The notes under the pieces are model-generated. The model was given only the letters and a program-made list of their open reading frames with translations, was not told the origin of the DNA and searched no databases. Shown here piece by piece: positions 55,918-64,000 of a stretch of 64,000 nt of DNA. Positions within the stretch are counted from its first letter, which is position 1; each line of letters starts with the position of its first letter. Position numbers and translations under genes: made by a program. The stretch is from Rhodoglobus sp. (GTDB lineage: Bacteria; Actinomycetota; Actinomycetes; Actinomycetales; Microbacteriaceae), in the NCBI GenBank assembly GCA_025463515.1, contig JAODAQ010000013.1, forward strand, positions 1 to 64,000, given 5' to 3'.

Positions 55918-57309
55918 CTAGCGGGCCAAGAAGGACACCCGGTCCTTGCCCGCGCTCTTCGCGAGGTACATCGCGCTGTCCGCGAGGCTCAGCAGCTCGT
56001 CGTTGGAGGGCTGCGGGCCCTCGGTCGGCGAGTACACCGCTACCCCCACGCTCGCGGTCACCGAGTAGCCGGGCGGGATGCCGTCGAGCGGCGCCGCGAC
56101 CAGCTCGCGAATACGGTCTGCGATGGATGCCGCGGCCTCCCGGTCCGCGTCCTCGCACACGGCCACGAACTCGTCGCCGCCATAGCGCCCCACCGCGTCC
56201 TCCCCGCGGACGCCGTTGCGGATACGCGCGGCGACCTGCTCGAGCACCGCGTCCCCCACGGCGTGGCCGAGCTGGTCGTTGATGCCCTTGAAGCCGTCGA
56301 GGTCGAGGAAGACCACCGAGAGCGGCCGGCCCGTCAGCACCGAGCGCTCGATCGCGACCTCCACCGTCTCGAGCAGCAGCTTGCGGTTCGCGAGGCCGGT
56401 GAGCTGGTCGTGCAGCGCCAGCCGCTCGAGCTCGCGCTGCAGTCGCACGCGCACGATCGCCTGGGCGGCCTGGCGCGAGAGCGCGGCCTGGAGGTCGGCG
56501 AACTGCGAGTCGAAGTCCTGGGCGCGCGCGAAGAAGCACGCGAGCACCCCGATCGGCTGGCCGGCGCGCAACAGCGGGATGACGCTCACCGAGTCGAGCC
56601 GGCGCTGGCGCAGTCCGTTGACGAGGGCCGTGTACGGGCCGTCGCCGTCGCGCACCGACACCGTGATGGTCTTCTCCTCGATCAGCGCGGCGTCCGATGC
56701 GCGCGGCGCGCTGCGCGGCAGGAGGCCGTCGAGCGGGTGCGCTCCCGCCATGAGGATGTACTCGCCCTCCTCGTCGAGCAGGAAGACGCCCGTTGCGGTC
56801 GCGGAGAAGGCCTCGGTCGCGCTCGCGAGGAGCGCGCCGCAGATCTGCTCCTCGGTGGTGCTGCTCACGAACGCGCTGGACGAGGCCTGCAGCACGCGCA
56901 CCCTGATCTCGGACGCCTCGGCGATGCGCCGGGCGCCCAGCAGCTCCCGCTCGTACTCGGCCCGCTCGCTCGCGTCGAAGATCGCCGTGTGCACGTCGCC
57001 CGCGTCGCCGCGGACCGTGGAGTTCAGAAGCACGGCGAGCGAGCTGCCGTCCGCGCGCACCATCGTGAGCGAGACCTCGCGCACCTCGCCCTGCAGCGCG
57101 AGCACGGGCGCGTGGCGGGTCTCGTAGAACAGCCGGCTGCCGGGGTCGAGGCGGTCGGCGAGCTTCGAGCCGACGAAGCTCTCGCGGTCGGTGCCGAGCC
57201 AGGCGATGATCGTGTCGTTGGCCTCGGCGATGACGCCGTCCGCCGTGCTGACGATGAGGCCGCACGGCGCCAGGCGGTAGAGGTCTTCGAAGGGCGCGAC
57301 GAGCGTCAT
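55918..57309 (-). CDS. PAS-GAF-GGDEF diguanylate cyclase
   Basis: 463 aa, no membrane helix. PAS domain (about 5-115: LYRLAPCGLIVSTADGVIAEANDTIIAWLG), GAF domain (about 135-290), GGDEF domain (about 300-463) with active site GRYGGDEF and an RxxD inhibitory site (RGED) five residues upstream. It should make c-di-GMP from two GTP and be product-inhibited. Its start overlaps the stop of the RsbQ-like hydrolase by 4 bp, implying that the hydrolase feeds a signal to the PAS domain. Confidence 0.92.
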   Translation of the reverse strand: MTLVAPFEDLYRLAPCGLIVSTADGVIAEANDTIIAWLGTDRESFVGSKLADRLDPGSRLFYETRHAPVLALQGEVREVSLTMVRADGSSLAVLLNSTVRGDAGDVHTAIFDASERAEYERELLGARRIAEASEIRVRVLQASSSAFVSSTTEEQICGALLASATEAFSATATGVFLLDEEGEYILMAGAHPLDGLLPRSAPRASDAALIEEKTITVSVRDGDGPYTALVNGLRQRRLDSVSVIPLLRAGQPIGVLACFFARAQDFDSQFADLQAALSRQAAQAIVRVRLQRELERLALHDQLTGLANRKLLLETVEVAIERSVLTGRPLSVVFLDLDGFKGINDQLGHAVGDAVLEQVAARIRNGVRGEDAVGRYGGDEFVAVCEDADREAAASIADRIRELVAAPLDGIPPGYSVTASVGVAVYSPTEGPQPSNDELLSLADSAMYLAKSAGKDRVSFLAR

Positions 57310-58121
57310 GGCAGATTCGCCAGGATGACCGCGGCGAGTTCATCCGGAGACGACAGGTTAGGCAGGTGCCCGGTCGCCGCGAGGTGCACCAGCGTGCTGC
57401 CCGGGATGCTCGCGCGCACGTACTCGCCCACCGCCGTCGGCGCGATCACGTCGTCGCTGCACTGCAGCACGACCGTGGGCACCGTCACGAGCGGGAGGTC
57501 TGCGCGGTTGTCGGAGAGGAACGTCACTCGCGCGAAGTGCCTGCCGATCGCCGGATCGGTCGCGCAGAACAGGCCGGTGAGCTCCTCGCCGACTTCGGGC
57601 CGATCGGGGTTGCCCGCGATGATCGGCGCCATCGTCGCCGACCAGCCGAGGTAGTTCGCGTCGAGCGAGTCGAGGAGGGCGTCGATGTCGGCCTGGCTGA
57701 AGCCGCCGAAGTAGTCCCCGTCGTCGACGTAGCGCGGTGAGGGGCCGACGAGCACGAGCCTGCCGAATCGGGAGGGGTCGGTCACGGAGGCCAGCACGCC
57801 CATCATGGTGCTCACGGAGTGCCCGACGAACACCGCGTCGTGCAGGTCGAGCGACTCGAGGATGTCGAGGATGTCGTCCGCGTAGCCGTGCAGGGAGTCG
57901 TACTTGCCGCGGTCGTAGGCCGACAGGTCGGAGCCGCCGGCGCCCACGTGGTCGAACAGGATGACGCGGTAGTCGTCCGCGAAGTGGGGCACGACGGTGC
58001 GCCAGACCTCCTGGCTGCAGCCGAACCCGTGGGCGAACACCACGGGGCGTCCAGCCGGGTTGCCGAGCTCGCGCACGTTGTTGCGGGCCAGCACGTCTGT
58101 CACGGCAGGGGTCGTCGGCAC
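57306..58121 (-). CDS. RsbQ-like alpha/beta hydrolase
   Basis: 271 aa from GTG at 58121 (AGGAGA six bases upstream); the track ORF starts 51 codons too early. It strongly resembles Bacillus RsbQ and plant D14/KAI2: DVLARNNVRELG, VFAHGFGCSQEVWRTVVPHF, DHVGAGGSDLSAYD. Triad: Ser in VGHSVSTMMG, Asp in CSDDVIAP, His in ATGHLPNLS. In Bacillus RsbQ is needed by the PAS-bearing phosphatase RsbP; here the PAS partner is a diguanylate cyclase. Ligand unknown. Confidence 0.92.
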   Translation of the reverse strand: MPTTPAVTDVLARNNVRELGNPAGRPVVFAHGFGCSQEVWRTVVPHFADDYRVILFDHVGAGGSDLSAYDRGKYDSLHGYADDILDILESLDLHDAVFVGHSVSTMMGVLASVTDPSRFGRLVLVGPSPRYVDDGDYFGGFSQADIDALLDSLDANYLGWSATMAPIIAGNPDRPEVGEELTGLFCATDPAIGRHFARVTFLSDNRADLPLVTVPTVVLQCSDDVIAPTAVGEYVRASIPGSTLVHLAATGHLPNLSSPDELAAVILANLP

Positions 58122-58296
58122 GAGCGTCTCCTGGGTCTGGGGAAAGTGTCCTGCATAGGGGAGCGTCGAGGGGGCCCGCGAACTCCTAGCCGGAGTATAA
58201 GTGTCTCGACCCGAAAATTGTTGCGGTAGATTTCGGGGTTGCCAAGCGGGTGAGATTGGTACATGCGTTTGCACGAGACAGGGCGGGTGAGCACCG

Positions 58297-59055
58297 GTGG
58301 TCGGTGAAGAGCGCCTGGCAAGTGATCTGCACGGAGCGGTTGCCCGCGGCGAGATAGTTGCCCACTACCAACCCCAGATCGATCTCGCGACCGACCGCGT
58401 CGTCGCGGCCGAAGCTCTCGCCCGCTGGCGGCACCCGGAGCTCGGGCTCATCTCGCCCGCGGTCTTCATCCCGATCGCGGAGGAGACCGCCGTCATCCAC
58501 TCGCTCGGGCGCTTCATGATCGACAAGGTGCTCGAGACCCTGGCTGGCTGGCGGGCCGACGACATCGACCTCGAGGTCTCGGTCAACGTCTCTGCGACCC
58601 AGCTCACCGCGCTGCAGTTCTTCGACCGGCTGGACGCGGACCTCGAGCGGTTCGACCTGGCCCCGAACGCGCTCACGATCGAGATCACCGAGAGCCATCC
58701 GGTGCTCGACACCCCCTCGATCGCGCGGCGTCTCGAGGACTTGCGGCGGCGCGGCCTCGGGATCTCGATCGACGACTACGGCGTCGGGCACTCCTCGCTC
58801 AAGCAGCTCGAGCGCATGCCCGCCACCGAGTTGAAGATCGACCAGAGCCTCGTGCAGGACGACTCGGTGGAATCCCTCGCCCTGATGACCGCCGTCGTGG
58901 AGCTTGCGCACTGGCGCGGGCTGCGCGTCGTCGCCGAGGGCGTCGAGACTCCCGAGCAGCTGGAGCTCATGCGCGAGCTCGAGTGCGACCGCGCCCAGGG
59001 GTTCCTGCTCGGCCGTCCGATGGCGGCCGAGGAGTTGGCGGCGCTGGTCCGCTAG
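58297..59055 (+). CDS. EAL-domain c-di-GMP phosphodiesterase
   Basis: 252 aa, GTG start, a single EAL domain. Signature EALARW, metal and catalytic residues in NVSATQ, EITESHPVLD, DDYGVGHSSL, LKIDQ and VAEGVET all appear retained, so it is probably active in hydrolysing c-di-GMP to pGpG. Divergent from the RsbQ-like/GGDEF pair, giving a synthesis and degradation set around one promoter region (58122-58296). Confidence 0.9.
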   Translation: MVGEERLASDLHGAVARGEIVAHYQPQIDLATDRVVAAEALARWRHPELGLISPAVFIPIAEETAVIHSLGRFMIDKVLETLAGWRADDIDLEVSVNVSATQLTALQFFDRLDADLERFDLAPNALTIEITESHPVLDTPSIARRLEDLRRRGLGISIDDYGVGHSSLKQLERMPATELKIDQSLVQDDSVESLALMTAVVELAHWRGLRVVAEGVETPEQLELMRELECDRAQGFLLGRPMAAEELAALVR

Positions 59056-59058
59056 GCC

Positions 59059-59331
59059 TTACAGGCCGTCGAAGTCGTCGGTGCCGGCCGAGCGCGGCTC
59101 GTCGGCGGAGGAGTCGGTGTCGCCGCCGACATCGATCTGCGTCCACACCACCGGCATGCCCGGCGAGAACAGGATGTCGATGCCGGGCCCCGTGCGCAGC
59201 GGGGGAATGTTGACGTACCCGCCGCCCGCCTTGATCGCCTCGAGGATCTTGTTCTTGAGCTCGGTGACCGGGTCGGGGAGGAAGTAGTCGCGGCCATCGA
59301 CGGTAAGCCTGTTTACAATCGCCATGGACAC
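59059..59331 (-). CDS. hypothetical 90-aa protein
   Basis: Convergent with the EAL gene (3-bp gap) and divergent from the second DUF7882 gene (32-bp gap). Sequence MSMAIVNRLTVDGRDYFLPDPVTELKNKILEAIKAGGGYVNIPPLRTGPGIDILFSP has a compact beta-alpha-beta look and an acidic disordered tail. The start may be the Met three codons in. No family recognised. Confidence 0.65.
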   Translation of the reverse strand: MSMAIVNRLTVDGRDYFLPDPVTELKNKILEAIKAGGGYVNIPPLRTGPGIDILFSPGMPVVWTQIDVGGDTDSSADEPRSAGTDDFDGL

Positions 59332-59363
59332 ATCTTGACACCCGCCACCGGAAAGACGATCAC

Positions 59364-59660
59364 ATGGGCCAGCTGCTGTACGGAACTCCCCCGGAGTCCT
59401 TCGAGCTCGACGACCGCACCCTCGCCCACGTCGAGGTCGTGACTCTCGCCAAGCTGCGGCGCAACGAGAGCTTCGCGATCTCGCTGGATCGGCCGGAGGG
59501 CGGCCGCTGCACGATCTGGATCGGCACGAACGCGACCCTGCAGTTCCGCTTCGACCAGGGCCGCCAGGAGATCAACCGCGCGTGGCTCGACCAGCTCATC
59601 GACTCCGCGAACACCCCCGGTGGGCTGCGCATCGAGCCGGAGCCGACCGCGGGCGACTAG
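59364..59660 (+). CDS. DUF7882-type small protein (copy 2)
   Basis: 98 aa: MGQLLYGTPPESFELDDRTLAHVEVVTLAKLRRNESFAISL...NRAWLDQLIDSANTPGGLRIEPEP. Paralogue of 55567-55875. It shares a short divergent promoter with the 90-aa hypothetical gene and overlaps the convergent bactofilin-like gene by 4 bp. Function unknown. Confidence 0.82.
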   Translation: MGQLLYGTPPESFELDDRTLAHVEVVTLAKLRRNESFAISLDRPEGGRCTIWIGTNATLQFRFDQGRQEINRAWLDQLIDSANTPGGLRIEPEPTAGD

Positions 59661-60085
59661 CGCGCCGGCAGCACGTAGTTGTAGATGCCCGGATGCAGCG
59701 GCTCGAGCACCTCTGAGCCGTCCGAGTCATCCGGCTCCCGGCCCTCGACGGGCCCGCTGCGCATCCCGTGGTTCGTGAACGAGCCGTAATTCGTGACCGG
59801 ACCGGCGAGGCGCCCGCCCGCCTCCACCGCCAGAGTGCCGGCAATGCGGATCTCAACCTTGCCCACGAGGTCGCCACTCACTGTCGCTGTCGCGAGGCTC
59901 CCGACCTCCACCGCCCCGCGCAGTGCGCCCTGCACGAGCAGCGTTCCGCCGCCCTCGACGACGACCGAGCCGTCATGCGTGCCGCCGACGATGAGCGTCC
60001 CGCCGTCGAGCACGGTTACCGAGCCCGTGGTCGTGCCCGCGAGGGTCGTGTATCCGGTGACGGTGCTGGGCGCTGTGGTGTCCAT
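59657..60085 (-). CDS. bactofilin-like beta-helix protein
   Basis: 142 aa with short repeating hydrophobic/Gly strands (GSVTVLDGGTLIVGGTHDGSVVVEGGGTLLVQGALRGAVEV), as in polymer-forming cytoskeletal proteins, then an acidic tail. It may form small filaments or a surface scaffold. No signal peptide or membrane helix. Confidence 0.7.
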   Translation of the reverse strand: MDTTAPSTVTGYTTLAGTTTGSVTVLDGGTLIVGGTHDGSVVVEGGGTLLVQGALRGAVEVGSLATATVSGDLVGKVEIRIAGTLAVEAGGRLAGPVTNYGSFTNHGMRSGPVEGREPDDSDGSEVLEPLHPGIYNYVLPAR

Positions 60086-60182
60086 GGTTCGAGCTTAGGG
60101 ACGGGCCTCCGGGCCCCCTACCCCTTGCGCCGCGGCGCTCGGGTGCTCTCGCGGGGCGGCGGGCTCCGGATGACCCCTCGAA

Positions 60183-60714
60183 CGTTCACCGTATTCAGGA
60201 CGTTGCCGGCCAGCCGCCGTGCGCACCGCGCGCCGCGCCACCAGCCCGCGCGACCCCCTGCACGACCCGTCGCGCGCCGCCTGCCGAGCCCCAGAGGCGC
60301 CACCTCGCACCACCATCCCCGCGCCCCGCCACCCCGCACCACCAGCCCCACGCGCCACCCGACCCGCCCGGCCCTCTGCCCGGCGCCCCGCCAACCACCA
60401 CGTCCCACGCTGCGCCGCGCCATCTTCCCCCGCACGGCGCCGTTGAATCGGTCCAAAGGGCAGTTTCTACGGCATGCTGCCCGGGATCCGTAACAACTGG
60501 CCTTTGGATCGTTCCAGCGGCGCCGTGGGATCTGGACGACAGCTCGAGACCGGTGGCCGGTCGGCCTCGACCGATCGGCGGACCGATTGGGGACGCGGGC
60601 GGTGTCGACGGCAGACACGAGACCGAGCACTGTGGGGCGCGCCTACCGGACGCAGCACTACCGGACGCAGCAGCGGAGGCAGTCGAGCGGCGGATGTCCT
60701 GAATACGGTGAACG
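60183..60714. repeat. nested inverted-repeat element, copy 2
   Basis: 532 bp, non-coding. Perfect 19-bp terminal inverted repeats CGTTCACCGTATTCAGGAC (60183-60201) and GTCCTGAATACGGTGAACG (60696-60714). A central hairpin with arms of about 38 nt (60435-60472 and 60488-60525) includes TCCAAAGG and CCTTTGGA as in copy 1. The left part (about 60225-60430) is a G/C/A sequence almost without T. A direct repeat ACTACCGGACGCAGCA-like sits near 60650-60675. It lies within the 754-bp gene-free gap 60086-60839. Confidence 0.8.
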
Positions 60715-60839
60715 ACTCGGGGCCATAGTCGCGGGCCCGATCATCCCGCCTGCTCGGGGCGGGCTCGCGAGCAGGGGCGCGCGGGCAGGGCGGCAGGCGG
60801 CGCGGGCGCGCCGTCGGGGGCGCGACGTACCCTGTCCGC

Positions 60840-61379
60840 ATGACGAGGGCGTGCGACATCCGGGGCTGTCGTGGTGCTGCCGACCCGGGCTCGCCGCTCG
60901 CGCTGTGCCCCGCGCACCTGATCGAGGCGCACGACTGGGTCGCGGGCGAGGTCGGGGTCACCGACCTGCTGCCCTCGCCGTGCCTCGCGTGCGGCAACCG
61001 GGTGGGAGTGCGGTACCCGTCGGGCTGGATCTGCGCGCGCTGCGAATGGCGCGTCGGCGACATCATCGAGGAGACGGCGCTCGTCGACGTCGTGTACTAC
61101 ATCCGGCAGCGGGAGCGGATCAAGATCGGCACCTCGGCGAACCCGCGCGGCCGGCTCGCGGCTCTGCACTACGACGAGGTGCTCGCGTTCGAGCGCGGCG
61201 ACCGGCGCGTCGAGCACCTGCGGCACGAGCAGTTCGCGGCGCACCGGTTCCCGCGAACCGAGTGGTTCGCGATCCACGACGAGCTGCTGGAGCACATCGC
61301 CGAGATTGCCGCGGGCGTCGACGACCCCTGGCAGCGGCACGCGCTGTGGGTGAGTCAGGAGCTAGCGCGCCGAGGGTGA
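60840..61379 (+). CDS. zinc-ribbon + GIY-YIG (T5orf172-like) protein
   Basis: 179 aa. Two Cys clusters (CDIRGC...LCPAH and CLACGNRV...WICARCEW) precede a T5orf172/GIY-YIG-like domain: VVYYIRQRERIKIGTSANPRGRLAAL, EVLAFERG, RVEHLRHEQFAAHRFPRTEWF. In the last part the R and E of GIY-YIG nucleases appear conserved. A DNA-processing or mobile-element-derived nuclease is likely. It neighbours the nested repeat element. Confidence 0.8.
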   Translation: MTRACDIRGCRGAADPGSPLALCPAHLIEAHDWVAGEVGVTDLLPSPCLACGNRVGVRYPSGWICARCEWRVGDIIEETALVDVVYYIRQRERIKIGTSANPRGRLAALHYDEVLAFERGDRRVEHLRHEQFAAHRFPRTEWFAIHDELLEHIAEIAAGVDDPWQRHALWVSQELARRG

Positions 61380-61443
61380 CCGCGCAACCCCGGGCGGCAG
61401 TTTCAGGGCTGTGCCTACAATCGGGCACGACGGAGGTTCTTCC

Positions 61444-61671
61444 ATGCACACCACCACGCCCGCTCCGCGCGCCAGCGACATTCGCCTCGACCTCATCTCG
61501 ATGAACGAATGGCGCGTCTGCGACCGCCGGTTCTCCGAGCGCGACTCCCGCAGCGTTCTCGGCTTCATCGAGCGCCGCGAGTTCGAGTACGAGGTCATCT
61601 CCGTGCTCACCCCCGGCCCGGTGCGCAGCTTCGGCTCGCTCGCCTCCGCCACCCTGTCGTTCTCCGAATGA
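61444..61671 (+). CDS. hypothetical 75-aa protein
   Basis: From ATG at 61444 (GGAGG-like GGAGGTTCTTCC upstream). [47 protein letters not shown] is conserved-looking and acidic/basic mixed; seen in front of glgX in related genomes as far as I recall, but function unknown. Its stop overlaps the glgX start by 4 bp. Confidence 0.72.
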   Translation: MHTTTPAPRASDIRLDLISMNEWRVCDRRFSERDSRSVLGFIERREFEYEVISVLTPGPVRSFGSLASATLSFSE

Positions 61672-63779
61672 CCGACGTCGACTTCTGGCCGGGGTCGGCC
61701 TACCCGCTCGGCGCGACCTACGACGGCAACGGGACCAACTTCGCCCTGTTCAGCGAAATCGCCGACCAGGTCGAGCTGTGCCTGTTCGACGACGCGGGCA
61801 CCGAGAGCCGCGTGACGTTCGCGGAGTCCGACGCGTACGTGTGGCACGCCTACCTGCCGGGCATCCAGCCCGGGCAGCGCTACGGCTACCGCGTGACGGG
61901 GCCGTACGATCCGTCGAAGGGGCAGCGGGCGAATCCCAGCAAGCTGCTGCTCGACCCGTACGCGAAGGCGACCTGCGGCGATATCGACTGGGACCAGTCG
62001 CTGTTCTCCTACGACTTCAACGATCCGGATGCCCGCAACGACGACGATTCCGCCGGGCACATGATGTACGGGGTGGTCGTCGACCAGGACTTCGACTGGA
62101 CAGGGGACGCCCGTCCGCGCATCCCCTACAACCGGACCGTCATCTACGAGGCCCACGTGAAGGGCCTCACCGAGCTGCACCCCGACGTGCCCGAGGCGGA
62201 GCGCGGGACCTACAGCGGCGTCGCGCATCCGGCCATCATCGAGCACCTCCAGAGGCTCGGCGTCACCGCCCTCGAGCTCATGCCCGTCCACCAGTTCGTC
62301 AACGACTCGACGCTGCAGGAGAAGGGCCTCTCGAACTACTGGGGCTACAACACGATCGGGTTCTTCGCGCCGCACTCCGGCTACGCGGCGCACGGCGATC
62401 GCGGCCAGCAGGTCGACGAGTTCAAGTCGATGGTGCGAGCGCTGCACGAGGCCGGTATCGAGGTGATCCTCGACGTCGTGTACAACCACACCGCGGAGGG
62501 CAACCACCTGGGCCCGACCCTCTCGTTCCGCGGCATCGACAACGCGGCCTACTACCGGCTCGTCGAGGACGACCCGCAGTTCTACATGGACTACACCGGC
62601 ACCGGCAACTCGTTCAACGTGCGCCACCCGCACTCGCTGCAGCTCATCATGGACTCGCTGCGGTACTGGGTCACCGAGATGCACGTCGACGGCTTCCGCT
62701 TCGACCTCGCGGCGACGCTCGCGCGCGAGTTCTTCGACGTCGACAAGCTCTCGACCTTCTTCGAGCTCGTGCAGCAGGACCCGATCGTCTCGCAGGTGAA
62801 GCTCATCGCCGAGCCGTGGGACGTCGGCCCCGGCGGCTACCAGGTGGGCAACTTCCCGCCCCAGTGGACGGAGTGGAACGGGAAGTTCCGCGACACGGTC
62901 CGCGACTTCTGGCGGGGGGAGCCGGCCACAGTCGGCGAGTTCGCCGAGCGCCTGGGCGGCTCGGCCGACCTGTACGAGGGCGAGGGGCGGCGGCCCGTGG
63001 CATCCATCAATTTCGTCACAGCGCACGACGGCTTCACGCTGAACGACCTCGTCTCGTACAACGAGAAGCACAACGAGGCCAACGGCGAGGACGGCAACGA
63101 CGGCGAATCGAGCAACCGCTCGTGGAACATGGGCGCCGAGGGCCCCACCGACGACGCCGCGATCAACGAGCTGCGCGCGCGGCAGAAGCGCAACTTCCTC
63201 GCGACGCTGCTGCTCTCGCAGGGCGTCCCGATGATCGCGCACGGCGACGAGCTGGGGCGTACCCAGCAGGGCAACAACAACACCTACGCGCAGGACTCCG
63301 AGCTCAGCTGGATCCACTGGGAGGAGGCCGACCACGACCTCGTCGAGTTCACGGCCGGGCTCACGCGGCTGCGGGCGAAGCACCCCACGTTCCGGCGCGT
63401 GCGGTTCTTCAACGGACGCCCGGTCACCCGAGGAGCTGGCGAGCCGCTGCCCGACATCGAGTGGCTGAACACCGAGGCCGCGCCCATGACCGACGAGGAC
63501 TGGGACACCGACTTCGTCAAGGCCGCGGGCGTGTTCCTCAACGGCCAGGGCATCAGGGGCCGGGATGCCCGGGGCAACCGCATCACGGACGACAACGTAC
63601 TGCTCTACTTCAACGCCTCCGAGAACGAGGTCGACTTCCAGCTGCCCCCGGAGGAGTACGGCGCGAAGTGGGAGGTCGTGGTGGACACCGCCGCCGGCGC
63701 GAGCGACGAGCACGTGCCCGCCGGCTCGCCGCTGCACGTGGTGGGCCGCTCGATGGTCGTGCTCGTGGCGCGGACGTGA
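61668..63779 (+). CDS. glgX: glycogen debranching enzyme
   Basis: 703 aa from ATG at 61668. GH13_11 enzyme that hydrolyses alpha-1,6 branches of glycogen limit dextrins. CBM48-type N-terminal domain ([18 protein letters not shown]), then a TIM barrel with [15 protein letters not shown], nucleophile Asp in [12 protein letters not shown], acid Glu in [16 protein letters not shown] and Asp in [14 protein letters not shown]. It is coupled to treY, as in the TreX-TreY-TreZ trehalose pathway, where this enzyme is also named TreX. Confidence 0.95.
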   Translation: MTDVDFWPGSAYPLGATYDGNGTNFALFSEIADQVELCLFDDAGTESRVTFAESDAYVWHAYLPGIQPGQRYGYRVTGPYDPSKGQRANPSKLLLDPYAKATCGDIDWDQSLFSYDFNDPDARNDDDSAGHMMYGVVVDQDFDWTGDARPRIPYNRTVIYEAHVKGLTELHPDVPEAERGTYSGVAHPAIIEHLQRLGVTALELMPVHQFVNDSTLQEKGLSNYWGYNTIGFFAPHSGYAAHGDRGQQVDEFKSMVRALHEAGIEVILDVVYNHTAEGNHLGPTLSFRGIDNAAYYRLVEDDPQFYMDYTGTGNSFNVRHPHSLQLIMDSLRYWVTEMHVDGFRFDLAATLAREFFDVDKLSTFFELVQQDPIVSQVKLIAEPWDVGPGGYQVGNFPPQWTEWNGKFRDTVRDFWRGEPATVGEFAERLGGSADLYEGEGRRPVASINFVTAHDGFTLNDLVSYNEKHNEANGEDGNDGESSNRSWNMGAEGPTDDAAINELRARQKRNFLATLLLSQGVPMIAHGDELGRTQQGNNNTYAQDSELSWIHWEEADHDLVEFTAGLTRLRAKHPTFRRVRFFNGRPVTRGAGEPLPDIEWLNTEAAPMTDEDWDTDFVKAAGVFLNGQGIRGRDARGNRITDDNVLLYFNASENEVDFQLPPEEYGAKWEVVVDTAAGASDEHVPAGSPLHVVGRSMVVLVART

Positions 63780-64000
63780 GCGTCCCGGTCTCGACCTACC
63801 GCGTGCAGGTGCGCGCGTCCTTCGACCTGTTCGCGACCGCGGCGATCGTGGACTACCTGCACGACCTCGGCGTGGACTGGATCTACCTCTCGCCGCTGCT
63901 GCAGGCCGAGAAGGGCTCCGACCACGGCTACGACGTGACCGACCACTCGCGCATCGACGAGTCGCGCGGCGGTGCTGAGGGTCTCGCCGCACTGTCGGCC
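63776..64000 (+). CDS. treY: maltooligosyl trehalose synthase (5' part)
   Basis: GTG at 63776 overlaps the glgX stop (GTGA). The 75 visible residues [65 protein letters not shown] match the N-terminus of TreY (GH13_26), which converts the reducing end of maltooligosaccharides to a trehalose linkage. The gene is cut by the window edge; treZ is expected next. Confidence 0.93.
   Translation, partial: MSVPVSTYRVQVRASFDLFATAAIVDYLHDLGVDWIYLSPLLQAEKGSDHGYDVTDHSRIDESRGGAEGLAALSA

Noticed and set aside
61362-63992. 876-aa minus-strand ORF opposite glgX
   Set aside because: Antisense shadow of glgX, with biased His/Val/Arg composition and no domain.

Overview
The window is high-G+C actinobacterial DNA. 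Many genes overlap by 4 bp (ATGA/GTGA), GTG starts are common, and several genes look leaderless. Gene order (tilS-hpt, ftsH-folE-folP-folB-folK, DUF3180, paired PH-domain proteins, DUF2520-panC), two DUF7882-type small proteins, a DUF222/HNH gene and dispersed GGTTGAGTAG...TATCGAAACC palindromes all point to Microbacteriaceae. This rests on family recognition, not on a search.

Layout. 1-16.3 kb is core: a partial secreted protein, then a ten-gene minus-strand operon (ftsH to panC) for membrane proteolysis, folate and pantothenate. A TetR/MFS pair with twin operators splits hpt-tilS from ftsH. After these come ppa and two paralogous coiled-coil peptidoglycan hydrolases (NlpC/P60 and M23). 16.55-16.85 kb holds tRNA-Glu, tRNA-Asp and tRNA-Phe.

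16.85-25.44 kb is an island in the 3' half of tRNA-Phe, with three copies of the att core (16805, 21951, 25441). The left unit (about 5.1 kb) is an AICE-like element: tyrosine integrase, HTH protein behind duplicated GTTCGCGAAC sites, RepSA-like HUH initiator, an untracked 48-aa three-CxxC protein, a nest of inverted repeats, and a two-gene cargo of a DndB/DGQHR-like protein plus an HExxH protein. The right unit (about 3.5 kb) has no mobility gene and carries two paralogous membrane proteins and a lipoprotein, so it looks like a cis-mobilisable passenger.

25.5-47.4 kb is mixed metabolism and stress: SnoaL-like protein, aldo/keto reductase, PLP trans-sulfuration enzyme, APC permease, CPA1 antiporter, DUF222/HNH, and several regulator-target pairs (TetR/oxidoreductase, MarR/SDR, ArsR/AHSA1, MarR/MFS, TetR/MFS) with visible operator dyads. 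msrA, msrB and an EamA transporter are also here. 47.5-54 kb holds a histone-H1-like protein, then a Pls/PosA-type (epsilon-polylysine-synthetase-like) NRPS translationally coupled to a short M1 aminopeptidase and facing a 4'-phosphopantetheinyl transferase: a compact candidate pathway for a cationic isopeptide. Next to it are a frameshifted ltrA and an internally deleted membrane gene.

55.5-60.1 kb is a c-di-GMP module: an RsbQ-like alpha/beta hydrolase overlapping a PAS-GAF-GGDEF cyclase, an EAL gene pointing away from them, and a DUF7882 gene at each end. Two copies of a non-coding nested inverted-repeat element (43376-43675 and 60183-60714) share terminal repeats and an inner hairpin. The window ends with a zinc-ribbon/GIY-YIG protein, a small hypothetical gene, glgX and the start of treY.
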